64,000 nt of DNA from the NCBI RefSeq assembly GCF_905404315.1, contig NC_066269.1, positions 3,596,001 to 3,660,000 of the forward strand, given 5' to 3'. Shown here piece after piece: positions 56,801 to 61,691 of this stretch. Under the pieces are notes generated by a model that had not been told where the DNA came from, did not search any database, and saw only the letters and a program-made list of their open reading frames with translations. Position 1 is the first letter of the stretch, and each line of letters opens with the position of its first letter. The stretch is from Leptidea sinapis (lineage: Eukaryota > Arthropoda > Insecta > Lepidoptera > Pieridae). A program made the position numbers and the translations under genes.

Positions 56801-57614
56801 TCTATCATTTACAAAACCTTTACTAGTTAATAATTTTTTTTTTTTATGATCCTTTCCAGTAGTTTCCCAAAGCTAGATGCCAGTTTTAAACAAAATCTAT
56901 TAAGATCTCAATCTTTTATTTATATATTATATTTATATATTGATTTCTTGAAAAAAACAAAGTCAAAATGTAATTCAATAATCATTCATTTCATACAATT
57001 AGTAATAAAACTCATTGACAACATAAACAGATGTAAACATATTCATAAATAAAATGAATAATAACAAAATGATGGAGATGGCATTGATGTTTTGTTATTG
57101 GAGTCACTGTATGCATAACTAATTAATTGACCCTACTGTATGATAACTGTACATGTGTACACATGATACATTTTAATTAACAACTCCATTTCATCAATTG
57201 ATTGTGTATCACTTGAAGATGCATAGAAAACGATTGGGTATAATATGTATTGTATAAGCCCTTATAGGAATAAAAGTATTGTGTTATCAACAACATAATA
57301 TATTTATAGGTTCTGGTAAAATCAATAATGTTCAAAATAAAGGTGGAGTCTAAATAATTAGAACGAAGGTCACTCGGGGGAAATTCAATAAATACCTGTG
57401 CCATCTGTGGGCGCTGATTAACATCTTTCATGTCTACGCATCCTGGATGAAGGACATTTAAAAGATTACATAGTAATACACCATCCCGTAAAGTATACGC
57501 TAAATCGTGTATCGTGCTTGTTTCCCAATTGGCCTTATGGTCAGGCCGCAACAATCCACATCTTGTAAGCCAATTTGCGCACTCGCGCCACAAATCTTCA
57601 CCACCAGCAGCCAT
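26728..57614 (-). CDS. Vav: Vav family Rho/Rac guanine-nucleotide exchange factor (17 coding exons, one alternative)
   Basis: Vav is activated by tyrosine kinases and loads GTP on Rac/Rho proteins at the plasma membrane to drive actin remodelling. I joined exons by hand at GT/AG sites: 57614-57396, 54747-54572, 54068-54009, 53108-52946 (or alternative 46524-46434), 44800-44630, 41547-41332, 40299-40180, 39703-39587, 36927-36751, 35732-35530, 33290-33173, 30224-30082, 29227-29102, 28046-27897, 27479-27311, 26802-26728. Every junction is in phase. The main form is 2403 nt, 800 aa. Domain order: CH (about 1-130), acidic Tyr region, DH (about 215-390), PH (about 420-545), C1 with complete zinc ligands, SH2 and one SH3. 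This fits the fly-type Vav, which lacks the first SH3 of vertebrate Vav. The start is secure: an in-frame TAA lies two codons upstream of the ATG. Introns are loaded with transposons. Confidence 0.95.
27311..27479 (-). CDS. Vav: Vav exon 16: SH3 core
   Basis: Encodes LNSTLKWPF (the linker corresponding to the vertebrate TTLQFPF), then VVATVIHDFRPLEATQLAL and GWWKGRILDK. ALYDF is present as VIHDF and the conserved tryptophan pair is intact. Donor AAG|GTACAT, acceptor TTTTAAG. Confidence 0.93.
27522..27812 (-). mobile_element. ~310-bp retroposon family A, copy 3
   Basis: Reverse copy in Vav intron between exons 15 and 16, ending only about 42 bp from the exon 16 acceptor. Moderately diverged (AGGCCTTTTTTGGTACACAT in place of the usual GGCGCCGTTGTGG). 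Confidence 0.72.
27897..28046 (-). CDS. Vav: Vav exon 15: SH2 second half
   Basis: Encodes TDSTVKHMRVCRKPID, then HYFLSESRFFRSVVELVTYY and ERVSLAENFV. The KH(M/I) basic patch, the YFLSESRxFxSVVELVxYY region and the SLxENF close are typical of Vav SH2. Phase 2 at both ends. Confidence 0.94.
28556..28690 (+). mobile_element. CR1/Jockey-like LINE 3' tail
   Basis: AAAAGCCGGCAATGCTCCTG, GTGTTGCAAGAGAGTGTGGG, GTGATCACTTAACACCAGG, then TTTTCCATAAAAA. The extreme 3' end of the LINE at 58.3-60.4 kb. Confidence 0.72.
29102..29227 (-). CDS. Vav: Vav exon 14: SH2 first half
   Basis: With the last codon of exon 13 it gives W-YVGEMGREMATARLERR, VDGTFLLRVR, HYALSL. W-Y-x-G-x-M-x-R opens the SH2. FLLRVR holds the phosphotyrosine-binding arginine, in place of the more usual FLVRxS. 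Donor AA|GTGCGT. Confidence 0.94.
29690..30058 (+). repeat. Interspersed repeat family B, copy 2
   Basis: Blocks shared with 11825-12130: GGCATTTTTAAAATATTTTA, ATCATAATGG, AGTGTAAGTGTGTGC, CAACACTGTTATATAC, GAGTCCGTG. Lies in the Vav intron, ending about 25 bp beyond the exon 13 donor. Confidence 0.5.
30082..30224 (-). CDS. Vav: Vav exon 13: C1 second half
   Basis: Encodes GYLCSVCSASVHKDCI..GRCG, supplying the CxxC, H, C and final C zinc ligands of the C1 domain. A short Ala/Pro/His-rich linker follows, then HALHYYM leading into SH2. The linker is where vertebrate Vav has its first SH3; that domain is absent here. Locally GC-rich. Confidence 0.93.
31829..32172 (+). mobile_element. ~310-bp retroposon family A, copy 4, with inverted 5' duplication
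   Basis: Forward copy ending in an A-run (TTTTCACAAAAAAAAAAAA). Its 5' end is preceded by an inverted copy of its first 28 bp (31826-31853 against 31858-31885, one mismatch, 4-bp spacer). Confidence 0.75.
32700..33110. mobile_element. TIR element L
   Basis: A perfect 18-bp inverted pair: CGCGCACTTATTCAGCTC (32706-32723) and GAGCTGAATAAGTGCGCG (33087-33104). A second, subterminal GCTGAATCGACGCG / GCGTTTCGCTGA pair lies inside. No transposase recognised. In the Vav intron, about 65 bp from exon 12. Confidence 0.65.
33173..33290 (-). CDS. Vav: Vav exon 12: C1 first half
   Basis: Encodes DNLEPAGCRNTNHKFVLHTF then GQPATCHHCSKFLKGRIFQ. H-x12-C-x2-C supplies the first zinc ligands of the C1 domain. 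Acceptor TTATTCAG, donor CAG|GTATTT, phase 0 out. Confidence 0.93.
33818..33910 (-). repeat. Interspersed repeat family C, copy 3
   Basis: Reverse complement of the family C core: ACCGCTTCGGAAACAAATGG and GGCGCAAGAAACTCTCCCAG. Confidence 0.6.
34125..35220. mobile_element. TIR element E, copy 1, with nested insertion
   Basis: Left end ACAAGACTTTATCTACACCC..GAAACAGTTAGCTTATT; right end AATAAGCTAACTGTTTC. Core blocks (ATGTTCTTTTGCAGCGTTTA, ATGGCGGGGTTTCGAATAACC, AATTCAGTACAACATTACAACAC) match copy 2 at 40.73-41.32 kb. An extra ~560 bp (about 34278-34840), rich in GAATAGAATAG at its start, is absent from copy 2 and is probably a nested LINE-type 3' end. Confidence 0.65.
35530..35732 (-). CDS. 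Vav: Vav exon 11: PH second half
   Basis: Encodes DNQYSYRVGIRLAEYRVEEG.., WSAQFYLVRRTKNSTYTLYA and ECRRKWLTTIQDA. The C-terminal PH helix with its invariant Trp (RRKWLTTI) is clear. Acceptor TCGACAG, donor AT|GTGAGT. Confidence 0.95.
35944..36165 (+). mobile_element. Hammerhead-bearing retroposon H, copy 1
   Basis: A 222-bp insertion flanked by a 12-bp duplication TATTATAGTCTT (35932-35943 and 36166-36177). It starts TTATTGGAGTAAGCGTTAC and ends AAATCATTTGTA. The 3' third (AACAAATATTGGCGGAATTA..ACTTAAATCATTTGTA) is also present as an inverted copy before the ribozyme-like core, making a long hairpin. Contains the hammerhead-like motif at 36060-36113. In the Vav intron, opposite to Vav transcription. 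Confidence 0.75.
36060..36113 (+). ncRNA. Type-I hammerhead ribozyme-like motif
   Basis: CTGAGGA (36071-36077, fits CUGANGA), one extra C, stem II GCCTC/GAGGC (36079-36083 with 36089-36093), GAAA (36094-36097), palindromic ACAC/GTGT stem III (36097-36104), and the cleavage triplet GTC (C at 36105). Stem I pairs C36070/T36069 with G36106/A36107. After an internal loop, ACAA pairs with TTGT. Deviations: one inserted base between the core and stem II, and no stem III loop (dimeric pairing would be required). Confidence 0.5.
36491..36712 (+). mobile_element. ~310-bp retroposon family A, copy 5 (5'-truncated)
   Basis: Forward copy from the TGTGTTTCAATCTGAAGGAC region through GGGCAAATGAGAC and AGCGGCACTGCATTAT to TGTCATAAAAAAA. 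Ends about 38 bp from the exon 10 donor. Confidence 0.7.
36751..36927 (-). CDS. Vav: Vav exon 10: PH first half
   Basis: Encodes ESIIDWDGGELGAGGAVLAA, YGRLLLDGELKVKAHEDQKL and RSRYVFVFDKLMLLCKPVK. This corresponds to the vertebrate YGRPKIDGELKI..RYAFLLDKALLICK segment. Donor AAG|GTGAGT. Confidence 0.95.
37872..38105 (+). mobile_element. Hammerhead-bearing retroposon H, copy 2
   Basis: A 234-bp insertion in the Tc1 fossil with a 13-bp duplication ACATTTGGGATGT (37859-37871 and 38106-38118). Same ends as copy 1 (TTATTGAAGTAGGCG...AAATCATTTGT), but a different, non-inverted 5' half (ATTAGAGATTTAGTCCCATC..). This probably represents the fuller form. No poly(A) tail. Confidence 0.8.
38001..38054 (+). 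ncRNA. Type-I hammerhead ribozyme-like motif
   Basis: GACAACACGTC, CTGAGGA (38012-38018), T, stem II GCCTT/GAGGC, GAAA, ACAC/GTGT, GTC (C at 38046), GAATTGTT. Compared with copy 1, stem II changes a C-G to a T-G pair, so pairing is kept. The ACAA/TTGT stem I is the same. Confidence 0.5.
38365..38625 (-). mobile_element. CR1/Jockey-like LINE 3' end
   Basis: The - strand translates as YHPHHLEVWRSFTVRFSRSF, LPRTTTLWNELPCAVFPGRY and DMGTFKKGAYTFLKGRQSSC: the ORF2 C-terminus and 3' UTR of the same family as 58.3-60.4 kb. Confidence 0.78.
39194..39572 (+). mobile_element. Short retroposon family D, copy 2
   Basis: Starts CTAGCTGACCCGACAGACGTTG and ends ..TCGGTCCAGACGTTCTCGAG..TTTTTATATATATAGAT. 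It contains AATTGTTTCACAGCAGAACTG as in copy 3. Its 3' edge is about 14 bp inside the intron from the Vav exon 9 donor. Confidence 0.65.
39587..39703 (-). CDS. Vav: Vav exon 9: DH end
   Basis: Encodes NHEEFRGLERAKEAMVDVAQ then YINEVKRDSEVLALLAKVQ. AxDxMxDVAQxxNEVKRD is the last DH helix of Vav, the part that contacts Rac together with the PH. Donor CAG|GTGAGA. Confidence 0.95.
39765..40020 (-). mobile_element. ~310-bp retroposon family A, copy 6
   Basis: Reverse, partly deleted copy: TGACAGTAAGGGGCAAGACG, GTCTGAGCGGCACTACAATT, TTAAGTCTCATTTGCCCAGT, CCGGCATCCTGTGCAAATGG. Confidence 0.7.
40180..40299 (-). CDS. Vav: Vav exon 8: DH conserved core
   Basis: Encodes KCQKEHSDGRIQLRDILSVP then MQRILKYHLLLDKLVQETQP. 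LRDILxVPMQRILKYHLLLxxL is the most conserved DH (CR3) helix. Acceptor GTTACAG, donor CCT|GTGAGT, phase 0 at both ends. Confidence 0.97.
40395..40450 (+). repeat. tRNA-derived SINE fragment (family T)
   Basis: Box B-like GGGTTAGAGTCCC, then GCATCGTCCCTAAATTTTGG, the family T head/body junction. Only this junction survives. Confidence 0.45.
40627..40730. mobile_element. Small MITE with TGCAACTGTTG ends
   Basis: TGCAACTGTTG at the left and CAACAGTTGCA at the right, with inner inverted pairs (TATTAAAACAC / GTGTTTTATTA, GATAATAGTATC). About 100 bp, abutting element E copy 2. A partial relative lies at 34069-34124. Confidence 0.55.
40731..41325. mobile_element. TIR element E, copy 2
   Basis: The TIRs are about 60 bp and imperfect: left GACTTTATCTACACCC..AGATTCTGGAACAGTTAGCTTA; right TAAGCTAACTGTTTCAGAATCT..GGGTGTAGATAAAGAT. 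Internal sequence matches copy 1 minus its nested insertion. The right end is about 15 bp from the exon 7 donor. No transposase. Confidence 0.7.
41332..41547 (-). CDS. Vav: Vav exon 7: DH middle
   Basis: Encodes NLHEIHTGLLRQLRLATETC.., LADVFLAWREKLLLYGDYCS, NLTTAQDTLKTLEARDCTFN and KQLM. LxxVFLxWREKLLxYGDYCSNLTxAQ matches DH conserved region 2. Donor ATG|GTATGT. Confidence 0.96.
41560..42480. other. Vav intron, no recognised exon
   Basis: AT-rich intron sequence. The 42340-42480 part may belong to the 5' side of the LINE fragment that follows. Confidence 0.4.
42490..42765 (+). mobile_element. Non-LTR retrotransposon ORF2 C-terminal zinc-knuckle fragment
   Basis: The + strand reads LRIRENENHSLCDCGLDEGN then VDHLFFNCPLIKSSLYNFI. 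The C-x-C-x8-H-x4-C arrangement is the C-terminal knuckle of R1/I-type LINE ORF2. Ends at a stop near 42762. Confidence 0.65.
43190..43615 (+). mobile_element. RTE-type reverse transcriptase fragment
   Basis: Pieces: HLRFADDISFAL (catalytic FADD), ETLEYVDEYIYLGKQI, RRISNAWKKFW and KQKVMNTCILPSLTYVSQTW. The order and spacing are those of RTE-clade ORF2. Stops and frameshifts are present. Confidence 0.7.
43620..44628. other. Vav intron, no recognised exon
   Basis: AT-rich intron sequence; nothing recognised. Confidence 0.4.
44630..44800 (-). CDS. Vav: Vav exon 6: DH start
   Basis: Encodes LASSSHSLEKRDYVIRELVD, TECNYVDVLGKIIKHFLRPL and TPYLKPQDLDVIFFGVK. RDYVIRELxxTExNYVDxL is DH conserved region 1. 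Acceptor GTTGCAG, phase 0; donor AAG|GTTTGT. Confidence 0.96.
44810..45970. other. Vav intron, no recognised exon
   Basis: Mostly AT-rich. A string GTTTATCACTTTAAAATAACA (about 45606-45627) is a family T tail remnant. Confidence 0.4.
45977..46270. mobile_element. Foldback MITE F
   Basis: Two arms of about 125 bp (45977-46101 and 46138-46270) are near-perfect inverted copies, separated by about 36 bp. Matching blocks include GGCACGCTTTATATAAAATT / ATTTTATATAAAGCGTGCTT and TTATTGTAAAAAAAGC..GGGGTG. Non-coding; would form a long hairpin. Confidence 0.75.
46434..46524 (-). CDS. Vav: Vav exon 5: alternative acidic Tyr exon
   Basis: Encodes VGLVRGREAGEYASYCARIH then DEEIYHDLCV. Enters in phase 2 (GCGTAG|C) and leaves in phase 0 (GTC|GTGAAG), exactly like exon 4, so it can replace exon 4 but cannot follow it in frame. 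EYASYC...DEEIYHDL resembles the paired regulatory tyrosines before the DH. The acceptor has no real polypyrimidine tract, and TIR element K sits about 58 bp upstream. It could be a decayed or rarely used exon. Confidence 0.65.
46583..47067. mobile_element. TIR element K
   Basis: Inverted ends of about 118 bp: left 46583-46702, right 46945-47067. Shared blocks are CACTGGACTGGCGGCTG, GTGCCTGTTTGATATTCGCC and GCGAGAGTCTGCGGTACTA. A 14-bp hairpin (CCTGTCCAGTGG..CCACTGGACAGG) lies near the centre. Overlaps the left end of MITE N copy 2; the nesting order is unclear. Confidence 0.65.
47162..48061. mobile_element. TIR element P, nested in N
   Basis: Left CTATTACCAAAATCGAAA (starting 47168); right TTTCGATTTTGGTAATAG (ending about 48057). 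Both are followed inward by CGAAGTTTCG-type sequence. Itself split by a hAT-derived block (47232-47972). Confidence 0.6.
47232..47972 (+). mobile_element. hAT transposon remnant with transposase C-terminus
   Basis: Flanks are rich in GCGGGAT/ATCCCGC repeats in both orientations. Between them (47466-47600) the + strand reads RIPPTSVESERAFSAADYIV then SKIRSSLADDSLDMLCFLGK, the hAT dimerisation domain (ESERxFS..L..L). The rest of the transposase is missing. Confidence 0.7.
48745..49038 (-). mobile_element. ~310-bp retroposon family A, copy 7
   Basis: Reverse copy: GATGGTTATTGATACGCCCT, GACATAAGATGTTAAATCTC, CGGCAGAAATAGGCACCGTT, ending GAGCCTCCCACTGGTAA. Confidence 0.75.
49040..49605. other. 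Vav intron, no recognised exon
   Basis: AT-rich intron sequence; nothing recognised. Confidence 0.4.
49605..49810 (-). mobile_element. Palindromic family T SINE carrying a tRNA-like gene
   Basis: Arms 49612-49641 and 49730-49759 match in 29 of 30 positions as inverted repeats. They enclose a tRNA cloverleaf. Beyond the right arm is the family T tail (TATTAATCCTAGAAGTGAGG..ATCACTTTAAAAACATAACA). Confidence 0.7.
49642..49714 (-). tRNA. tRNA-like gene in a SINE
   Basis: 73 nt on the - strand fold as a full cloverleaf: acceptor GAACGGT/ATCGTTC (7 bp with one G-T), D arm GCTC/GAGC, anticodon stem CCGGC/GCCGG, T arm GTGGG/CCCAC with TTCGAAT loop. Box A and box B are intact. The anticodon loop is ACGGAAC; the nominal anticodon GGA follows C33 rather than the universal U33, so it is unlikely to be a working tRNA. 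Confidence 0.55.
50222..50907 (-). mobile_element. ~310-bp retroposon family A, copy 8, interrupted
   Basis: A well-preserved reverse copy (TTTTTATGAAAATAAGGGAC.. to GAGCCTCCCACTGG). Its last 14 bp are repeated at 50894-50907 after a 356-bp insertion. Confidence 0.75.
50538..50893. mobile_element. 356-bp insertion with GCCCCCC ends
   Basis: Flanked by the direct repeat GAGCCTCCCACTGG (50524-50537 and 50894-50907). Inverted ends AAGTTAGCCCCCC and GGGGGGCTAAGTTT. Contains GGTTAGGTTAGGTTA and many poly-T runs. Family unknown. Confidence 0.6.
50910..51605. other. Vav intron with unassigned open frame
   Basis: An open frame at 50889-51197 (+) contains DVVLGHRGTRLREYQAEYIT, VPWSQYKSVSFRLKFLRFIL and FDFHSSNKYAAGMPKYINLN. 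It looks protein-like but I cannot assign it. It is most likely a transposon ORF fragment. Confidence 0.35.
51611..51970 (+). mobile_element. Short retroposon family D, copy 3
   Basis: Starts CTAGCTGACCCGACAGACGTTG, contains AATTGTTTCACAGCAGAACTG, and ends near AATCCGTTCATTAGTTTAGG..GACAAACAACG. Confidence 0.65.
51975..52890. other. Vav intron, no recognised exon
   Basis: Contains a reverse remnant of a common insect retroposon tail (CGCGCCCGCTTC..GCGAATTTTAAAA near 52190; its forward form is at 14130-14155). No exon recognised. Confidence 0.4.
52946..53108 (-). CDS. Vav: Vav exon 4: acidic Tyr exon (main form)
   Basis: Encodes ILASRASQSLAIPPSYETVP, a Pro-rich stretch, then VQFTIPNSNCEERVEEIYED and LCY. 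Acceptor TTAATTTAG (phase 2). Two in-phase donors exist: TAT|GTGAAG at 52946, used here, and GAG|GTTCCC at 52928 (adds VKLNSE). EEIYEDL corresponds to the vertebrate DEIYEDL regulatory tyrosine whose phosphorylation opens the DH. Without splicing the frame stops at 52895. Confidence 0.85.
53459..53600 (+). mobile_element. Diverged relative of hammerhead retroposon H
   Basis: Shares GAGGATGCCTCGTGT..AGGCGAAA and TAGCGGAATTTATACT with the H copies. CTGAGGA, a 4-bp stem II and GAAA remain, but the ACAC/GTGTC stem III and cleavage triplet are lost. Confidence 0.5.
53610..54000. other. Vav intron, no recognised exon
   Basis: Intron 3 sequence with nothing recognised. A GCGCG-rich stretch lies around 53740-53860. 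Confidence 0.4.
54009..54068 (-). CDS. Vav: Vav exon 3: first regulatory tyrosine
   Basis: 60 nt encoding (K)PFSASRTQSEEDIYKELQS. It aligns with the vertebrate PFPTEEESxxDEDIYSGL segment holding the first autoinhibitory tyrosine. Acceptor ATATTTCAG, donor TGT|GTAAGT. Confidence 0.92.
54075..54571. other. Vav intron 2, no recognised exon
   Basis: AT-rich; imperfect repeats of ACTAGTTGAGCCTAA / CTGGTTTGGCCTAAT near 54230-54310. Nothing else recognised. Confidence 0.4.
54572..54747 (-). CDS. Vav: Vav exon 2: CH second half
   Basis: Encodes FLCMRNIKVFLRTCHEIFEL, RETDLFDPSMLFDLSNFHRV and LCTLAKISQSPKALAKNV. FLCxxNIxxFLxxC and LFDxxxLFDxxxFxxVLxTLxxIS are Vav CH signatures. Acceptor TTTTCACCAG, donor AA|GTGAGT. 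Confidence 0.96.
54780..55180. repeat. Vav intron 1 with probable interspersed repeat
   Basis: CACCTCATTCATCTGCCCTG, GGTCATGCGGGCGGCAGC and CGCCGCTCAGGTGATACTCG form a GC-richer block that looks repeat-derived (a short ORF at 54829-55092 spans it). No second copy in this window, so the call rests on composition only. Confidence 0.3.
55186..55578. mobile_element. MITE family N, copy 3
   Basis: Left ACAGTGTGGCGCTATAATGG..ATTAAATGAATAC; right TGTTTATTTAATGTCTCCATTG..GCCACTCTGT, inverted. Internal CTTGCGGCTACTAGATTACT matches copies 1 and 2 in reverse. Confidence 0.6.
55580..56030. other. Vav intron 1, no recognised exon
   Basis: AT-rich; nothing recognised. Confidence 0.4.
56036..56320 (-). 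mobile_element. ~310-bp retroposon family A, copy 9
   Basis: Reverse copy: TGAGGGTCAAGACGAGCAGG, AAGTGCCGCTCAGGATTCTT, CTCATTTGCCTAGTTATTTC. The 5' end is diverged or lost. Confidence 0.7.
56463..56570 (+). mobile_element. CR1/Jockey-like LINE 3' tail
   Basis: CTCTTGTGATTCCTCTGGTG, CAAGAGAATGTCGGAGGTGG, CACTTAACACCAGGTGACCC and a final A-run: only the last ~100 bp of the element. Confidence 0.7.
56575..57395. other. Vav intron 1, no recognised exon
   Basis: AT-rich sequence up to the exon 1 donor (CAG|GTATTT). Nothing recognised. Confidence 0.4.
57396..57614 (-). CDS. Vav: Vav exon 1: start and CH first half
   Basis: 73 codons: MAAGGEDLWRECANWLTRCG, LLRPDHKANW, LAYTLRDGVLLCNLLNVLHP, DVNQRPQMAQ. 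LWRxCxxWLxxCxxL and LRDGVLLCxLLNxL are the Vav calponin-homology N-terminus. TAA two codons upstream (TAAATCATGG) fixes the ATG; A at -3 and G at +4 fit a good initiation context. Confidence 0.97.
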
Positions 57615-58270
57615 GATTTATACACAAGTTACACTGCACTTCGATAGTATTCAAACTAAACTGTGCTTTTTAATAATCAACAGCCATTATTTAACAAGGG
57701 TTAATTGATAATTGACATACAAATTGATTCAATAAACAAAATCCAGATATAGCCATAGTAAGCATCAACGAAGATCCGAGATCGGGAGAAGAATTCCAAA
57801 GATTCAAGAATCAATGCAAACTTGCAAATCAATGTTCATGTCAGTTTGTCACATGACATATCTGATGTTAACTACTCTTGACAGTCTGTCAGTTGTCTTT
57901 TTTATCTAATTTGCTCGAAAGAGTCGCAGGGTCGCAGACACAGATAGTTTTCCAAATACACCTTGACCTGACTAAAGTACATTAAAAGCGGCAAGTATGC
58001 CGCTTTTAATGTAATTGAGCAGTAGCTCAACGTTGAATATTCAAACTACACTTCGCACAATCAAGCACTTTCAAAAGGACTGCTTTCGCGTGATGCGTGC
58101 AATAGATACCAACTCAGTGGCAGCAAATTATCAAGTTTATCTTTTATTGAAATTTTATCTAAATTGTATTGTTTATTATTGAAAAAAATTTAAAGCTTTC
58201 ATTTCGTCGTAGTTTTTTGGAAACAATAAAAGTTAATTCAGATTGTTTTAAAAAAAATAAATATTAGTAT
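57615..58270. promoter_or_regulatory. Vav upstream region with a 16-bp hairpin
   Basis: Presumed promoter and 5' UTR of Vav; no element clearly identified. It holds a perfect 16-bp inverted repeat with a 4-nt loop (57978-57993 and 57998-58013). Confidence 0.35.
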
Positions 58271-58274
58271 GGTT

Positions 58275-60360
58275 TAAGTGGGAGAGTCACGCTGCCGTCT
58301 TTTGACGTCAGCACAATCGGGCCAGACTCGTCCGGGTTAATTACCACACTCGCACAGAATACCAGCGTGAAGTAGCGGCCTAGTGCCGCTATGTTTCGCA
58401 TAGATTAGTGTCGAGGACCGGAGGCAAATCGCCCGTGCAAAGTCAAAACATGTCGTCAAAATCGGCGAGCAGCTTTCCAGTTACCCGACCGGAACACGCA
58501 AGTTCTGTTCGTTGTCGAAAGCTGATCTTGGTAACTTCAGCCAGCCGTCCATGCCGCCGTTGCACATGAGGAATGATGCTTTGGCCCATACGGCAAAAGA
58601 GAAAGCCGATCTCTTGTGCACTCCTTTCGCCTCCAACTCGATTCTTGACGACAACGGAAAAACACCGCCGACCATCCCGCGGTGTCAGAGCTCTATGCCT
58701 GAAGTACAGTTCAGACAGAAAACTGTAAGGCGAGCTCTGTTTTCGTTGGACGTCTCCTGACGACTTCCTAGTCGAGCGGGCTGGATGGCATTTTTCCAAT
58801 CGTGCTTAGAACGTGTGCCCCTGAGTTGACGCCGGCGCTAACGCGTTTATTCCAGCACTCTTATTCTAAAGGCGTAGTCCCTGACTCATGGAAGTCAGCC
58901 CTTGTCCATCCGATCCAAAAAAAAGGAGACAGTTCGGATCCGGCAAACTACAGGCCTATTGCTATTACCTCCCTGCTCTCCAAAATCATGGAGAGCATAA
59001 TTAGCCGTCAGCTCTTGGTATACCTAGAGGGTCACCAGTTGATCAACGACCGACAATACGGGTTTCGCCATGGTCGGTCTGCAGGTGATCTTCTGGTATA
59101 CCTGACACATAGATGGGCTGCGGCTATTGAAAGCAAGGGGGAAGGCCTGGCAGTTAGCCTGGATATAGCGAAGGCCTTTGATCGTGTATGGCACAAGGTG
59201 CTCCTCTCGAAACTTACATCATTTGGGCTTCCCGAGAGCTTGTGCAAGTGGACCTCCAGCTTCCTCACTGGGCGCAGCATACAGGTCGTTGTCGATGGAT
59301 ATTGCTCGAACCCGAAGCCCGTGAATGCTGGAGTGCCCCAAGGCTGTGTGCTGTCTCCCACGCTGTTTCTTCTGCATATCAATAAAATGTTGGACACCTC
59401 CAACATTCATTGCTATGCGGATGACAGCACTGGTGATGCCGTATACACGGGCCATGCAGGTCTCTCTCGGGAAATCGTCGACCAGTGCCGGGAGAAACTT
59501 GTGTCTTCTATCGAGTCCTCTCTTGAGAAGGTCGCGGAATGGGGAAAATTGAACCTTGTCCAATTTAACCCCCAGAAGACTCAAGTTTGCACGATTACCA
59601 CTTAAAAAAACCCCATTTGTCGTTTCACCGCTCTTCGACAACACTTACCTCAAAGCCTCGCCTAGTATCGGAATACTGGGTCTCGAAATCTCGAGCGATT
59701 GCCAATTCCGTGGCCATCTGGAGGGCAAAGCCAAATTGGCTTCGAAGAAGCTGGGCGTCATCAATAGAGCACGGCTATACTTCAAGCCGGCCCACACACT
59801 AGCACTCTACAAAGCGCAGGTCCGGCCACACATGGAGTATTGCTGTCATCTCTGGTCTGACGCACCCCAGCGCAGCCCCACCCAGCGCACGCGTGCAACG
59901 CAGAGCAGCTCGAATGGTCGGGGTCCCAGTGCTCTGTGAACGGCTGGATCACTTGGCGTTGCGTAGAGACGTCGCTTCATTGTGTGTCTTCTACCGCAAG
60001 TGTACCGGGGAGTGTTCCGAAGAGCTGTTTAACCTAATTCCTGCCGCCGAATTTCACCTTCGCACGACACGCCACAAGTTATGATATCATCCTCACCATC
60101 CGGATGTGTGGCCCTCCACATTGCGGTTTTCAAGGAGCTTTCTTCCACGTACTACAAAGCTGTGGAATTAGCTTCCTTGTGCGGTTTTTCCGGGACGATA
60201 CGACATGGGTACCTTCAAAAAAAGCGCGTACACCTTCCATAAAGGCCGGCAACGCTCCTATAATTCCTCTGGTGTTGCAAGAGATTGTGAGCGGCAGTGA
60301 TCACTTAACAACAGGTGACCCGTACGCTCGTTTGTCCTCCTATTCCATAAAAAAAAATGG
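58275..60360 (+). mobile_element. CR1/Jockey-like LINE, near-complete RT region, broken
   Basis: 5' part (58600-58760) reads VQFRQKTVRRALFSLDV. The main frame 58802-59605 has RT blocks SWKSALVHPIQKKGDSS, YRPIAITSLLSKIMESII, QYGFRHGRSAGDLL, VSLDIAKAFDRVWH, VPQGCVLSPTLFLLHINKML and CYADDST (catalytic YADD). Frameshifts lead to KASPSIGILGLEISSDCQFR, HMEYCCHLWSDAP and ECSEELFNLIPAAEF. The 3' UTR ends TCCTATTCCATAAAAAAAA. No endonuclease domain is seen, so it is 5'-truncated and inactive. It is the source type for most LINE tails in this window. Confidence 0.88.
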
Positions 60361-60364
60361 AAAA

Positions 60365-61690
60365 AGGTACAACCACTGAGTATTTTATATCATATTTCAC
60401 ATGTGAACACAATTGCATATTAAAATTCGTAACTACATATACATATATTTTACAGCAATATACTTTTGGCAATAAATATATGAAGCAGGCAATCATAAAT
60501 GTTTTCGTGAAACAAAAACATATTAATCAAAAAAAAAGAAAACAACATCTTATTTTATTAAAAGGTTGCTAATTCTATGATTTTTTTCAACACTGAACTA
60601 AGCGCACTCTGCTGATGCACGTTACAATCAGCACAATTCGGCATAGTAGCATTATGCTCTGTAATTGGAAAACATGGACAGGTTTAATCCAAAGTTCTTG
60701 AATCACAAAATAAAAGGTTGTCGAATTCATACATATCGATATATAATCGATAGAAAAATACTGTTTTCTTACATAGTCTACCATGAGAAGGGCATGTCAT
60801 TTTATAATGGTCCCAGAGTTTGACGAACATATAAATTGGTAGTTATATTAGCTAGTATAACCTGTTTGATTTGAGTCATGATAACTGTATACTATAATTT
60901 TCATTGTATCTATAACAAAATTATGACTGCGCAAAACATATGAAAATAAATATTTCGCATATTTTTCTAAAAAATGGCTATTATATGAGTTTATTTATTT
61001 AAATACAGAAGACATAAATAAAAAACGTTTCACAAAGCAAATTCAAAATCCAATATCAAATCAAAAATAGTTCAAAACACTTGTGAAATGACAAATTCCT
61101 CTCTTCATCTGATTTCTCACTGCAACGGTTTTTACAACCATAAGCAAATGCAAGCAAGCCATGTAATTATAGATTAAATGCGTTTTCAGAAATGAATAAT
61201 ATAAAAATAATACACTCTGAAACAGTACTTTAAATCACACAGTCTGGATAAATACCAAAACACCAGTCATCAACACAGTCAAGACATAGAAGGCGAGATA
61301 TGTATGACTCTTTTCAGTGCATTGCGTTTCGCGTAGGTTAGAAAAGTCAAGAAAGTGCTGTGCCGTTTATTTATTTATACAGTGGTATTTATGACCTGTA
61401 TATAAGTGGTTATACTTCCAAGCTTAGAATATATGGGCATGCTGACCTAATAAGTGATGGGCGATGAATCATCGTGACCACAGACTATAAACTATCGATA
61501 CTTTTACTTAATTTTAAATTAATGTTTATTTTTATTTTATTGTATATATAAGTATCATAACATTCTTTATATTTGTAGATACACAGTACGAATGTCGATG
61601 CCTTGTATAGGCTACGTGTTTTTCGTTCTCATTACTTTGTTTTTGTTTCTATTGCTGTTAATTTGTTGAGTTATCGTTTTTTATTATTGT
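60365..61690. other. Intergenic, no recognised gene
   Basis: AT-rich; no exon or repeat family recognised. Confidence 0.4.
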
Positions 61691-61691
61691 T

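Noticed and set aside
59032..59644. Open frames of 124 and 141 aa on the - strand
   Set aside because: Antisense shadows of the LINE reverse transcriptase.
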